From contig SNVD02016215.1 in NCBI GenBank assembly GCA_013180625.2, positions 61,361 through 125,360 on the forward strand: DNA of 64,000 bases, given 5' to 3'. Origin of the DNA: Boswellia sacra. Lineage: Eukaryota; Streptophyta; Magnoliopsida; Sapindales; Burseraceae. The position numbers were made by a program, and so were the translations under genes. The number at the start of each line of letters is the position of its first letter. Position 1 is the first letter of the stretch. Shown one piece after another: positions 49,841 to 60,574 of this stretch. The notes under the pieces were generated by a model. That model worked only from the letters and a program-made list of their open reading frames with translations. It was not told the origin of the DNA and searched no databases.

Positions 49841-51924
49841 AGATGAAAAAGAGGGTAAGGAAGAAACAGGACAAGGACTCAAAAGAGATGTTGGGATATT
49901 GTGCAGCTTCAACCACTAACTAGGTAGTGGACAAGCATGAGTTAAAACTGCCCCAGAAAACGACAGGATGACGGTAGTCTTTGAAAATACCATCATGGCC
50001 TACACCTAATCTCTTTTATTTGATAAAAATTTTAAGGATTTGGGTGGCCACAGATGAAGATTGGGTTGATAGTGGTGAAACAGGCACTTTGTGAACGCCG
50101 CGTCTTGATTTAAGTGCTTTAAGAGTCTCTCCTTTAGAGGGATATTGGGGGATGACACAATAAACTGCTCATAATGACCTAAAAGTCTTACGACTCTTAA
50201 TCCTTGTCTGGACGGCAAATGGCAATAACTAAAATACCACGCTTACCCTAACGATTTTTTTCGCATCAAATTTGTTCTTATCAAATGACTGATCAGTAAA
50301 ATTAGAACAGTTTGACATATTCAGCCGGCTGGTCATTTCAAAACAAAAGGAACAGACCAAAAACACAAGGCGAATAAATCAACAAGTAGGCCGAAACAAA
50401 ATACTGCTCTGAAAACTTGTGAAAGTAACAATTAACCTGTATCTTTAGTGGCAGACCATAGTCTTCCACCGGCTCAAAATATACTTGCAAAATCATAGTC
50501 ACTGCCCACTGTAATTTCCTTTCTTACGCAAAATTAAATTGTTTAAAATAAGATTAATTTGATAAAAGAAGACAAGCACAATGCTTTGAAATTATATGAA
50601 CTTGTATGCCCGTGTTCTTCAAATGCGACTGAGAAAGGTAAACTCGTGACTTTATTTCAACCTCAGCTGTGATTTCTTACTTCTAAGAAACAAAATCTTG
50701 GTTTGTTCTCATCTATCACGATCTCCACCTAAAATTGGTATAACACTACCAGCTTTTTTGCATCCAAATTCATACATCCCAATGTCCCACTTATTCCTTA
50801 AATAAAAGGGATATTTAGTCTAAATTACTACGTCCATGCAGGATCAACCAAAGATCAAAGAAAAAAGGAAATGTACAATTCAATCACACACTAAGATTGG
50901 ATTTTATCAATCCTACCATAAACGAAATAAGGTTGCTCCTCGAATCGTGACATTGCCCCTAAATAGCAGATCAATTTTTGACTTCCCTAAGCACAAAAAG
51001 CTGTATGACACATGTGGAAAGCAACCAAGGCCTATGTTAAAATTAGAAAACAACAGAATACTCTGAACTAATTGATTAAGAGAACCTACCATACATATAA
51101 CTTTCTGTACCCCATCCACACCACTGGTTTCAACATTACCAAAAACATCCATCATGAAAGATGCCCTTTATTTCTCCCAATAAATAATCACTGTTTTTTC
51201 CCCCCCTTCACTACTCAAATCTATACAAACTGGCAAGCAAAATCCAAACATGAAATTGTATGCCATGTCGAATCCGAAAAAGGCATTTAACTAATGAAGC
51301 ACCTTGAATATATTAATAGAATAATGCTACTCATCTCAAGGTTTTTGAATATATTAATAGAATAATGCTACTCATCTCAAGATTTTCTTTAAATTTGCAT
51401 CCCAACTGCATGAAATTAATTAATAATTACCATTTAGATCGTATGATGATATAATGAATAATATGATAGCTGTCAAACAATGCCGCATCACTTAGAATGC
51501 ATACTTGAAATATAAATTTGGGGTGTGTAGCATCACCCATATAATATCATGAGAAATGCCACAAGAATAAAATGCAGTTATAAAAGGAGATTATTCACCA
51601 AATTGAAATAGGCAAATTGACAAAAAAGCAAAAATTAATTCCATAAGGCACTGAATTACAAATTAGTTGAGGATTTAAATAAACAAATTCACAATCTCCA
51701 AGCGTAAGGCAATTCATGCTAAATTGCACCAACTAATCTTAAGACACAACAAGACACACTACAATTCACAATTAGTATACAGTAACTCAAAATGTTTTTT
51801 TTGGCAGTAATATTAGTAACCGTCATGAAAGAGACAATTCTTACAACTTCAAATATCTTCTTATATCAGAAGGCCTGACTTACGTAACTCATCAACATAT
51901 AGTTTAAAAGGAAAAAAAAAGGGC
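49841..51924. other. Intergenic spacer between the two convergent genes
   Basis: No coding frame with a recognisable domain. The right part probably includes the 3' UTR of the BUD20-like gene. A short tandem duplication lies at 51304-51387. Confidence 0.4.
51304..51387. repeat. 42-bp tandem duplication
   Basis: Two nearly perfect copies of 'tgaatatattaatagaataa...ctactcatctcaaggttttt' follow each other. Confidence 0.8.
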
Positions 51925-53607
51925 TCATACAGACATAAGCTTTGCACCATTGTCTGGCATACCCATCCCAGCAGCTAAGTCAGCATCAAGTTGGGTATGT
52001 GGTTTAGGCCCCATCATTTCCTTCACACTGCATTTAATAAGATTCAAGTCAATGAAATTAAACTCTTTCATTTTAAGAAAATTAAACGATAAATTATTAG
52101 TTCTCATTTGTTATATATTGGAGGAATTCAAGACTCGGAGTTGGCGAACTTAAACTCACAATCATGGTATAACTCCAAACTTCCTCAGGTGAGATACACA
52201 CATATTTTATTTTGAATTACGTAGAATTTATAAAATTCTTAGGATCCTCAAAACTCTTAGATTTAAAGCATCCTCAAATTCCTTTGTTACTTAAAATACT
52301 TGTGCCAATATAGAGTTAAAGGTGAGATATCTTGCGGTTGCAAGATGAATAGAAAGAAGGGTGATTAAAAGAGATCTTGATTGACACTATAAGCTATTTT
52401 TTTACAGTGTACTGTAAGTACTACAAAATCATCTTCACACTTGCTCACAACCCTCTCTGTGTGCCCAAAATGAATTCAATGTTTCTTATAGTATTCTTTT
52501 TTAGAGTAAAAAGCAAGCGGAGGTTAACGGGATTTGATAACCTCCAGAGTCCGACCATAGATATTGTTGAAGAAAAATATATAACTAGGATGTTCCACTT
52601 CCTGCAGATTAGAGTGACACTTTTTTTCTTGGAATGGTTAGCGGATAGAGTAACAAAATATCAAAAAAGTGGTAAAATAATGAATAAATAAAGACAAAGT
52701 TGCTAACCGTTTCTTATGTCGTTTGGTCTTAAAATGCTCATCCCTCACTGACACATTTGCAAAGTATCGGCTGCAAACAAGAACAAAAGATTTGTTTTCT
52801 AAGAAAGAAAATTCCATACAAATTATACCATAACCCACATTAATTGTTAAACATAGCATAAAAACGAGGGTCAAAGACCTCAGTTAAATATAATGAACCA
52901 TATTCTTGTGACTTAAAATAGAACAGAAACCAACAACCGGGTCAAAGACCTCAGTTAAATATAATGAACCACATTCTTGTGACTTAAAATAGAACCCAAA
53001 AAAGAGAAAAAAAAAACTACCATTCACCTATTTTAATCTAAAAGAAGAAGCCAACCCTTATTGCTTCTATCATTCCAGCTCTTAAACACATGTGAAAGTT
53101 TGTGTACCCATAACTAAAATTTCAGAACTTCGATAATCAAATCACTCGTACTTAGCTTAGTAATAGTGAAGATGAACTTCCTAATTAAGTTCTGAATAGA
53201 AGAGTACTACTAGTACTTCCCTTCACTTTCCCAGCAGCCAAACAAAGCTCAGAAAAAAAAAACAGAGCAAAATTAAAAAGAAGATAGAACTTACTCGCAG
53301 AGTAAGCAATAATATTGGCCCATTCCAGGCAAATCCTCGTCCAAGGGCAAGGGATTCTTATCCGACTCAGGCTTTTGAAGCTCGTCATAAATGGCGTCAT
53401 CGCGTGAATACCAAATTTCAAGTTAAGAAAAAACAAATAGAATGGAAAAGCTTCGCTGAAAACAAAAATTGGAACATTCAAATAAAAGAAACTCATAATT
53501 TAATTAAAACAAACGAAAAGGATATCTTTTCGAAGGAATTTTGCTAGGCGAGCCGTCTTGTGAGTGTATCGTCTCTTCTTCACCTTCCTGTTCGGGCACT
53601 TACCCAT
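51925..53607 (-). CDS. C2H2 zinc-finger ribosome-biogenesis factor, BUD20/ZNF593 family
   Basis: Four exons on the minus strand: 53607-53526, 53403-53295, 52770-52708, 52027-51925. They join in phase to 118 codons plus stop. The protein has a basic N-terminus (GKCPNRKVKKRRYTHKTAR), an acidic/proline segment (DEDLPGMGQ), one U1/matrin-type zinc finger C-X2-C-X12-H-X5-H (CLLC...HFKTKRH, about residues 58-80) and the C-terminal GPKPHTQLDAD and AAGMGMPDNG motifs. Yeast Bud20 and human ZNF593 are shuttling 60S pre-ribosome factors needed for export. The length and motif order fit that family. The first intron is AT-AC type; the other two are GT-AG (524 and 680 bp). The gene is missed by simple ORF calls because each exon is short. 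Confidence 0.9.
52868..52995. repeat. 71-bp-period tandem duplication in intron 2 of the BUD20-like gene
   Basis: 'gggtcaaagacctcagttaa' and the next 40 bases occur at 52868 and again at 52939 with one mismatch. Confidence 0.85.
53404..53525 (-). other. U12-type AT-AC intron (122 bp)
   Basis: Reading the minus strand, the 5' splice site is ATATCCTTTT (53525 downward), the branch motif TTCTTAAC lies at 53429-53422, and the intron ends in AC at 53405-53404, 18 nt after the motif. Joining across it turns AAAAG and GCGATGAC into Lys-Gly-Asp-Asp, the conserved family sequence. No GT-AG alternative that I tried keeps the frame open. Confidence 0.9.
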
Positions 53608-53631
53608 TTTTTTTAACTGAAATTGGCAAAG

Positions 53632-53664
53632 CTAGGGTTTTTCGTTTCTGTTGCAAAACCCTAA
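53632..53664 (-). promoter_or_regulatory. Two telo-box motifs just upstream of the BUD20-like start codon
   Basis: ctagggttt (53632-53640) and aaaccctaa (53656-53664) are telo boxes in opposite orientation, 25-57 bp before the ATG at 53607. In plants these elements are typical of ribosomal-protein and ribosome-biogenesis genes, which matches the proposed function. Confidence 0.6.
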
Positions 53665-54044
53665 TTGATCGTCTAGTGAGCCGAAGAGGGAGAAGTCGGC
53701 AAACGGTTTTCTAGTTATAGTATTGAAGGCCACGTCGTCGTTTCTTTATTTTTGTTAAAACTAAGCGGTGCCGTTTCTTGATAAAAAAATATGTATATAT
53801 CTCAATCTAAATAAAAAAAGTTTCTCCTTAACTCTATTTATTAGTTACTAATCATTAGTTTCTTCCGGAATGACTCGTGGCTCGAGCTATTATAATTTAA
53901 ATTTATTAGTATCAAATGTGATACCTTGATACGTATCATATACATTATTGTTTTAGACAAACTTATAATTAAAATATTAAGTTATATTCTTTTTTATTTT
54001 ACTGATTCTAGAAGTTTACTTTAGGATTCATATTGAATATCTCT
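53665..54044. other. Short spacer left of the copia element
   Basis: AT-rich promoter-side sequence of the BUD20-like gene. No other feature recognised. Confidence 0.4.
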
Positions 54045-54741
54045 TGTTAGATTAGGATATTATTCTAGTATCCTAATTCACTTAAAGTATATTTTGTTCA
54101 TGTCATAATTTATGTAGAAGTTTATTTATATCACTTCTTATATTATTGATCATTATTCTATTCTTACCAATTGAGTTTGATTGAGATTCTATAGAATATT
54201 ATTGAGAAAGGGAACGAATTTCACACTATATATAATGGTATTTCATATAACTTATAAGCAATGTGTTTGTGTGTTACGGTATTTCAAGAAAATAGAGGAG
54301 AGCTATAACGCAAAATTGAAATGCTACTTTGATTATGTTTTGTGAGAGATTTATTCATGTATGAGAAATTGTGATCCTCTATGAATTTTGTGTTAGTATA
54401 TATGTGTGAGTTATTATTCACTCGAGAAAACTTACAAGTTAAGTGTTTATGTATTACTTAACAGTGTGTTGTTAAGTTATCAGAATAGAGAGCGAGTAGT
54501 TTCACTACAGTTTAAGATCTTGGAGGGATTTTGTTTTACAAATATTATGTCAGTGTGTGAGAGTGACTCGGTACTATAAACGCACCTAAAGATTGTACAA
54601 ATAAAAACTTATGAATTACAGCTCTAAGCTGTCCGTGGACGTAGGTTTTTTATAATCGAACCATAAAAATCCTCCTATGCCATTTTATATTATAGTTTAC
54701 TATTATATTACAGTATAACTAATCCATACTTTCAAATCTCA
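54045..54741 (+). mobile_element. 5' LTR of a copia retrotransposon (host of the Sirevirus insertion)
   Basis: It starts TGTTAG (54045), carries a TATA-like box (ctatatataatgg, about 54225-54237) and ends before TGGTATCAGAGC (54746-54757), the initiator-tRNA primer-binding site used by copia elements. The partner LTR is beyond the window, so the left limit rests on the TG start only. Confidence 0.6.
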
Positions 54742-54804
54742 TAATTGGTATCAGAGCAGGTTCACTGACATACAAGTGAAGAAAGATCACGTTGATTTGA
54801 AGGC

Positions 54805-55226
54805 ATGAGGTTTATACGAAATGGAGAATCTAGATCACAACCATCGATTCTTAATGATGATAATTATTCATATTGGAAAGTGAGAATGATGATATATATC
54901 AGATCTCTCGATAATAAGGCATGAACTAGTGCTCTAAGAGGTTGGACACTACCGACACAAGCGAATGCATTTGGAGCTTCAGAATTTAAACCTTAAAAGG
55001 AATGGACTAATGAAGAGTATAGGCATTCTAGTTGGAATTCAAAAGCACTCAATACGATTTTTGTAGCCGTTGATCTTAACAACTTTGGTCAGATTTCAAG
55101 ATGCAAAGTGACTAAAAAAGCTTACGACATTGTTAAGGTAAAACATGAAGCTACTGCTTCTATTAAAAGACCTAAATTGATGAGATTGAATTCACAATTT
55201 GAGAATCTAATGATGCATGAAGATGA
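54805..55226 (+). pseudogene. Copia gag fragment, broken by stops and interrupted by an LTR element
   Basis: Starting at the ATG at 54805 the frame has the usual copia gag opening (LNDDNYSYWKVRMM) and further gag text (NSKALNTIFVAVD, KKAYDIVKV). There are in-frame stops at about 54919 and 54994. Coding similarity ends at 55226, exactly where the minus-strand LTR begins; the rest of this element must lie beyond 64000. Confidence 0.75.
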
Positions 55227-57205
55227 TGTTGACCCAGGTATGGCAACCCAAGAGGGGGGGTGAATTGGGTTTTTATTTATCAAAACGGATTTAGAAAACT
55301 TTTCTTGAAAGATCAAAATTAGTTCACTCTTTCTTTGAAAATAAAGGTGAAGAAGATGAAATTAGAATTTATCAAAGATGCAATCAAAAGAATAATAATG
55401 ATGAACAATCACAAGTGCAAGTAAATGTAAAGAGGAAAGGGATAGAGAGAGTGCAAACTCAATTTACGTGGTTCGGCAAACCTTGCCTACGTCCACGGGC
55501 TCCTAGCTCCACGAGCTAAGCTTTCCACTAAGTTGTAGAAATCTTTACAACTTGCTTGATGAACAACCTCACCAAGACTTTTTCTTCCAACTCTTGATAA
55601 CACCACACCAAGAGTTCTTCTTGATGAACAACCTCACCAAGGCAACTTCCTTCAACCCTTGATAACACCACACCAAGAGTTCTTCTTGATGAACAACCTC
55701 ACCAAGGCAACTTCCTTCAACTCTTGATAACACACAACAAGAGTTCTCTCAAGGATAACTATTATCCTTTACAATAATATCTCACTCTCACCACAATACA
55801 AGAACAAAGATAATTTTTACAACAAAAGTATAACTCTCTTCAAAGAGTAGATAAATAATATAAAAGCTCTCTAGACTTGATATTTCTCTTGCTTTTTGCT
55901 TGATGAACAACCTCACCAAGACTTGATGAACAACCTCACCAAGACAACTTCCTTCAACTCTTGATAACACACAACAAGAGTTCTCTCAAGGATAACTATT
56001 ATCCTTTACAATAATATCTCACTCTCACCACAATACAAGAACAAAGATAATTTTTACAACAAAAGTATAACTCTCTTCAAAGAGTAGATAAATAATATAA
56101 AAGCTCTCTAGACTTGATATTTCTCTTGCTTTTTGCTTGATAAAATGCTTCTCTTGCACTTCTTGAATGCATGGGAGAATGGCTCCTTTTATAGGCAAAT
56201 GAGATGAACTTAATCAAGTGAAGACACCAACTCCAAATTTTCTGCCCACCATAAAAACCGTAATCTTGTCTTCCATTTTTGTCAATGTTCCGTTTGAAAT
56301 TTGAAAATCTGTCAAAACATAAAATATTTTCACATTTGAATAAGCTTTCCAACGCATTAAGAATCAAGTCATTTGGATATCTGTAGCTCAAGATATGGCC
56401 AAAACACCATTCGGTGCTCATGTGACTTGATTTTTCTTTCTTGTGTCAGTCCACCAAATTGAATGATAATTCTGTCAGCCTTCCGTTTGAAATTTGAATT
56501 TCTTCAAAACATGAAAAGATCTTAATATTTGAATAATCTTTCCAAAACATTAAGAATCAAAGCATTTGGATATCTCTATCTAAGATATGGCCAAAACACC
56601 ATTCGGTGCTCATGTGAGTTGATTTTTCTTCTTTGTGTCAGTCCACCGAATTGCATGTCCATTATGTCAGCCTTCTGTTTGAAATTTGAATTTTTTCAAA
56701 ACATATGAAATGTTCTTCATTAAGTCATCTTTCCAATGCCGTAAGAATCAAGTCATTTTGATTTTTCTAGCTCAAGATATGTCCAAAGGAGTATTCGGTG
56801 CTCATGTCAGCTGCTTCCATTTGTCTTTCAACTTGCATGATGATTTGGACAACCTTGCACTTGAAATTTGAATTTCATTAAAACATATGAAATGTTATAA
56901 ATTGAGTAAGCTTTCCAAAGGCTCAAGAATCACGTCATTTGGATATTTTTAGAGATATATATGACCAATTGATTGAACATTGCTTATGTGTCACATTCCT
57001 TGAGTCAATCCTTATTCTTAAACTTTGGTGCCTTTAACATGTAGTCTTCTCCTTAGCTTCAACACTTCATTTTAATAAGCCTCTTCTTGATTTTAAAATT
57101 ATTTCAATGATCTTACTCTTGCACATAAATAAACATGTTAGTAAATCTCAATTAATCAATGTGTATTGTTATCATCAAAATTATCATGTAGCCTTAGGGC
57201 TAACA
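55227..57205 (-). repeat. 3' LTR of the Sirevirus-like element (1979 bp)
   Basis: Bounded by TGTTAGCCC (minus, from 57205) and ending GGGTCAACA at 55227. It contains 65-bp tandem repeats (55555-55749), a 237-bp tandem duplication (55685-55921 and 55922-56158) and diverged 192-bp-period repeats marked by 'attcggtgctcatg' (56408, 56600, 56792). Confidence 0.9.
55555..56158. repeat. Tandem repeats inside the 3' LTR: three 65-bp units then a 237-bp duplication
   Basis: Each 65-bp unit starts 'cttgatgaacaacctcacca' (55555, 55620, 55685). The 237-bp unit starting at 55685 repeats at 55922 almost perfectly, so it is much younger than the LTR pair. Confidence 0.9.
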
Positions 57206-57404
57206 ATCTCCCCCTTTTTGATGATGACAAACCATTGATTGCTTTAAAATAATATCTAAAATCAAGAATGAAAATAAAATCAAGAATAAGCAAAAAGAGG
57301 GCACTTGTTATGAATATAAGCAATCCAACTATTTCTCCCCCTTTTGTTATCATAAAAAAAATGTAATCAAATTAACTACTCCCCCTAAATATATTCTCCC
57401 CCTT
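57206..57404 (-). promoter_or_regulatory. Four polypurine tracts upstream of the 3' LTR
   Basis: On the minus strand GGGGGAG-type tracts occur at 57404-57395, 57386-57379, 57345-57334 and 57219-57206; the last touches the LTR. The tract primes plus-strand DNA synthesis. Multiple copies are a reported Sirevirus trait. Confidence 0.75.
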
Positions 57405-57480
57405 AACATATGCTACCATTCAAAGATTATCATATTAAAGCAAAATTAAGACATATCCAACATGCCTAATTCTCTTCTAA

Positions 57481-59051
57481 TTATGCAAATCTATCTTGAC
57501 TAAGGGGTTTAGTAAATATATCGGCTAATTGTTTATCGGTGGGAACAAATTCTAAAAAAATATTACCTTTTTGCACATGATCTCTAATAAAATGATGTCT
57601 AATCTCTATATGCTTAGTCCTAGGAGTGTTGTATTGATTTTTTGAAATGTTGATGGCGGGGTGAACTTGTATTGTCACATTTTGATGGGAATATGATCAA
57701 ATACGACACCATAATCTTTTAAAATTTGTTTCATCCAAAGAGATTGTGCACAACAACTTCCTACTGCAATATACTCGGCTTCCGCGGTTGATAAGGCAAC
57801 AGAATTTTGTTTTCTACTAAACTATGAGACTAATGCATGTCCTAGAAAATGGCAAGGGCCACTAGTGCTCTTTCTATTAAGAAGACTTCCAGCAAAGTCC
57901 GCATCCGAATAACTAATTAGATCAAAAAATTATCCCAACTTAGGATACCAAAGGACCTAGATTTATGGTTCCAAGAAGATATCTAAATATCCTTTTGACA
58001 GCTTTAAGGTGAGATTCCTTTGGACAACGATTGAAATCTAGCACACATACACACACTCCACACTAAACATAATATCGGGTCTACTAGCAGTTAAATACAA
58101 AAGAGAGCAAATCATACCTCGATTTTTTGTTACCTCAACATCTTTTCCTTTCTCATCTTTGTCAAGCTTGGTTAATGTATCCATAGGTGTGTTATATGCC
58201 CTTGAATTATCCATGCCAAACTTCTTGAGAAGATCTCTTGTGTATTTAGCTTGATTAATGAAGATCCCATCTATTGATTGCTTGATTTGAAGTCTAAGGA
58301 AGAAATTTAATTCTCCCATTAAGCTCATTTCAAATTCTTGTTGCATGCACTTGGAAAATTCCTCACACATAGAGACATTAGTAGCACCCAATATAATATC
58401 ATCAACATAGATTTGAACAATTAATAAATCATCATTTTTTGTTTTAACAAAAAGAGTAGTATCAACTTTTTTCATTTCGAAACCATTATCAATGAGAAAT
58501 TTGCTCAATCTATCATACCATGCTCTTGGTGCTTGTTTCAAGCCATAAAGTGCCTTTTTAAGTTTGAAAACATGGTTTGGAAAATCATGATTTTGAAAAC
58601 CAAGAGGTTGCTCTATATATACTTCCTCCATAATGTAACCATTTAAAAATGCACTTTTGACATCCATTTGAAATAATGTAAAATTTTTATAACATGCAAA
58701 TGCACACAACATTCTAATTGATTCTAATCTAGCAACCGGTGCAAAGGTTTCCTCATAATCAATACCTTCTTCTTGATTGTATCCTTGAGCAACAAGTCTA
58801 GCTTTGTTTCTAATAATGGTGCCATTTTCATATACTTTATTTCTAAAAATCCATTTAGTGCCTATAATAGAATGATTTTTGGGTCTAGGGACTAATTCCC
58901 AAACTTGATTTCTTTCAAATTGGTTCAATTCTTCTTGCATAGCCAAAATCCAACTTTCGTCATTTTCGGCTTCTTTAAAAGATTTTGGTTCAAATTGAGA
59001 GACAAAAGCAAAATGATTACAAAAGTTCTTAAAAGAAGATCTAGTTTTCAT
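57481..59051 (-). pseudogene. Copia reverse transcriptase and RNase H region, broken
   Basis: The RT frame 59051-58038 is open for 337 codons: [45 protein letters not shown] and the YVDD catalytic box (58409-58398) are intact. After about 58060 frameshifts and stops scramble the connection and most of RNase H. A C-terminal RNase H piece survives at 57678-57481 (RTKHIEIRHHFIRDHV, LADIFTKPL). Upstream of 59051 a lysine-rich linker (59236-59048) continues in another frame. The region would copy element RNA to DNA; it is not functional as it stands. Confidence 0.85.
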
Positions 59052-59329
59052 ACCTTGTGATGGTTCACCAATAATGAGATCTTTAGGGTGAGCTTTTGCA
59101 TACCTCCATTCCTTTGGTAATTCTTGGGAAGAATCATTAACTTCCTCAAGCTTTTCTTGTTGAGTTCGTAATTCATCTTGGCTCTTTTCATCAAGGCCTT
59201 GATTCCTTGAGTTGCCTTTCTACTCATACATATCATCTCTAAATTCTTTTGAAAAATCAGATTAGTTCATCAATTCCACATGCATAGATTTCTTCAATAG
59301 TAGATTATTTTGTTAAAAACTTCTATGCT

Positions 59330-60505
59330 TTACTTTGGTTGGAGTAGCAACAAAATTCCACATCGGACTTTTGCATCAAATTTTCCAAGGTTATCCTTGG
59401 TGTTTAAAATAAAACATTTACATCCAAAAATTTTAAAAAATCCAATGTTGGGTTTTCTTCCTTTCCAAAGTTCATAAGGAGTTTTCTTTATTAAAGCTCT
59501 AATATTGACTCTATTGATTATAAAGAATGCGGTATTAACGGCTTCGACCCAAAAATATTTTGGTAAATTATTTCCAAGTAACATGGTCTTAGCCATTTTT
59601 TGGATAGTCCTATTTTTTCTCTCAACAACACCATTTTGTTGTGGAGTTCTAGGTGCAGAAAAATTATGCTCAAAACTATTTTCATCATAAAGATTTTCAA
59701 ATGCAACATTGTCTACTTCACCACCATGATCATTCCTAATGGACACAATAGAATACCCTTTTTGATTTTGGACTCTTTTTGCAAATTTTGAAAAAGCTTG
59801 TATGGCCTCATTTTTAGTTTTCAAGAATAATGCCCAAGTGAATCTTGAATAATCATCCACAATAACAAAAACATAATACTTTCTACCAAGACTTTGAGTT
59901 CTTGATGGTCCAAATCAATCCAAATGAAGTAATTGTAGAGGCTTATTTATTGAAATAAATTTCTTTTGTTTAAAAGAAGTTCTCACTTGTTTTCCAAATT
60001 GACAAGTATCACAAATCTTATCATTTTCAAATTTTAGTTTTGGAAGAGGATCAACTAAATCATTTTTAGAAATTTTTGAAATTGTGTCCATGCTAGCATG
60101 ACCTAACCTTCTATGTCATAACCAAGCATCATGATTAACAATGAAACAATTTTCTACATGAGCATTAACATCAATATCAATTGTATAAATATTACTACAT
60201 CTATTACCAACAAATAATCTCTTATTGTTACTAACATCCTTAATCACACATCTATTAGGCTCAAAAGTAACAAAATATCCCTTATCACACAATTGACTAA
60301 TGCTAATCAAATCATGTTTTAAACCATGAACAAGCAAAACATCTTTAATAATAGGTGAAGAAGGATTACCAATATCACCATGTCCGATTACCCTTCCTTT
60401 GTCATTATCACCGAAGGTCACATATCCTCCTTTTTTCATGATTAATCTTGAGAACTTGGAGGCATCTCCGGTCATATGCCTTGAGCATCCACTATCTAAG
60501 TACCA
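59330..60505 (-). pseudogene. Copia protease and integrase region, broken
   Basis: The aspartic protease active site DSG is at about 60496-60488. A protease frame follows to 60116 (VLLVHGLKHDLISISQLCD). The integrase zinc domain (HRRLGHAS, about 60117-60095) follows a Trp codon turned into a stop. Another stop sits in the LHLD segment near 59916, close to the first catalytic Asp. The core 59860-59330 is open (DDYSRFTWALFLKTKNEA, NDHGGE, PQQNGVVERKNRT) with the second Asp and the Glu present. The lesions prevent a full polyprotein. Confidence 0.8.
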
Positions 60506-60574
60506 CTTGTGTTTGCCACTCTGTCTTTACAATCAACATTCAAGGAGTAACTTTTTGGTACCCAAAAGTTCTTG

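Noticed and set aside
53185..53496. 103-codon minus-strand frame overlapping the BUD20-like exons
   Set aside because: It reads through exon 2 in the wrong frame; the conserved protein uses a different frame joined by the AT-AC intron.
55555..55749. Regular 65-bp repeats resembling an array such as CRISPR
   Set aside because: The repeats are directly adjacent without unique spacers, lie inside an LTR and occur in both LTRs of a plant retroelement.
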